Assembly: GCF_021654775.1 (NCBI RefSeq)
Contig: NZ_AP025343.1
Span: forward strand, 4,803,501 to 4,867,500
Origin: Paenibacillus azoreducens
GTDB lineage: Bacteria; Bacillota; Bacilli; Paenibacillales; Paenibacillaceae
DNA: 64,000 nt
Reading direction: 5' to 3'
Positions 63,541 to 64,000 of this stretch are shown piece by piece; positions within the stretch are counted from its first letter, which is position 1; each line of letters begins with the position of its first letter. Position numbers and translations under genes: made by a program. The notes below the pieces were generated by a model, which was given only the letters and a program-made list of their open reading frames with translations, did no database searches and was not told the origin of the DNA.

Positions 63541-64000
63541 TCATACTTCGAGATGCTGAACGTTAAACAATCTGGCATAGCTGCCGTCCATTGCCATCAG
63601 CTCGGCGTGAGTCCCCTGCTCGGTGATCATGCCATGTTCCATGACCACAATCTGGTCCGCATGGGTAATGGTCGATAAACGATGGGCTATAATCAGGGTC
63701 GTCCGGTTTGCGGACAACGACTGCAGCGCCTGCTGAATCAAATGTTCCGACTCCAGGTCAAGCGCCGAGGTTGCCTCATCCAGGACGAGGATATCCGGAT
63801 TCTTGAGAAAGACGCGGGCAATCGCGACCCGCTGCTTTTGGCCGCCTGAAAGTTTGACGCCCCTTTCCCCTACTTCCGTCTCGTAACCTTGCGGGAGGCC
63901 TATGATAAATTCATGGGCATTGGCTGCCATCGCCGCTTTCTCAACCTCTGCATCCGTTGCTCCCGGGTTGCCTATCAGAATATTTTCCTTAACGGAACCG
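63541..64000 (-). CDS. ABC exporter, C-terminal ATPase part (partial)
   Basis: The gene runs off the right edge; about 153 codons are present. They cover the second half of the ATPase domain: signature [17 protein letters not shown], Walker [16 protein letters not shown], and H-loop [10 protein letters not shown]. This belongs to the MsbA/BmrA-type exporters that fuse permease and ATPase. Substrate unknown. Confidence 0.9.
   Translation of the reverse strand, partial: GSVKENILIGNPGATDAEVEKAAMAANAHEFIIGLPQGYETEVGERGVKLSGGQKQRVAIARVFLKNPDILVLDEATSALDLESEHLIQQALQSLSANRTTLIIAHRLSTITHADQIVVMEHGMITEQGTHAELMAMDGSYARLFNVQHLEV

Overview
The window looks like a chromosomal segment of a spore-forming Gram-positive of the Bacillales, most likely Paenibacillus or a close relative. 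Pointers are a leucine T-box leader, SufCD, a YtaF-type sporulation membrane protein, a YpdA-type bacillithiol-linked oxidoreductase, an RTP-like replication terminator, a DivIVA-domain protein, a Firmicutes-type type VII secretion ATPase, strong AGGAGG ribosome sites and frequent GTG/TTG starts. No rRNA, tRNA, CRISPR array or prophage was seen. Most genes lie on the minus strand.

Layout. 1-2.8 kb: a CBS-domain gene, sufC and sufD behind a promoter whose spacer holds a consensus Fur box. 2.9-9.9 kb: ilvD (+) faces leuA (-); a group IIC intron sits directly after the leuA terminator. leuA has a leucine T-box, and a FadR-type GntR gene follows. ilvD, leuA and the gntR gene share a 16-bp palindrome at their promoters, so this looks like a small regulon. 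10-16 kb: a divergent MocR regulator/EamA exporter pair, an XRE-cupin regulator, a YbaK-type deacylase, a GNAT protein and a methyltransferase. 16.5-24.3 kb: an Erm methyltransferase with a leader peptide and attenuator, followed by small accessory genes, three of which are broken or remnants.

24.4-33.6 kb is one sugar-uptake operon: DeoR regulator, FGGY kinase, M42 peptidase, BtpA/SgcQ protein, binding lipoprotein, ABC ATPase and two permeases. It parallels the enterobacterial sgc operon but uses an ABC importer instead of a PTS. 34-45 kb holds DivIVA- and RTP-like proteins, an acyltransferase, pirin, DoxX, two small genes, hrpB, gluQ, a DUF1992 protein and an SDR enzyme.

45.2-57.1 kb is the most unusual part: a ten-gene type VII secretion-like locus (EsaB/YukD, EssC, an unknown, a WXG/LXG-like protein with a glycine-rich hydrophobic segment, a six-helix membrane protein, DUF4176, WXG100) continuing into a membrane-anchored protein kinase, a VWA protein and a PP2C phosphatase. 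EsaA, EssA and a canonical EssB are not in the cluster. 57.3-64 kb carries small genes, an RsgA-type GTPase preceded by a 29-codon ORF and two terminators, ypdA, a DUF441 protein, ytaF and the 3' part of an ABC exporter gene.

Intergenic spaces hold several interspersed repeat families: a three-hairpin element with apparent compensatory changes, a CCCCACAAAG...CTTTGCGGGG dyad, modular TAACG dyads, a short MITE-like element and several tandem repeats. All product calls come from reading the translated sequences and from general family knowledge; nothing was searched.
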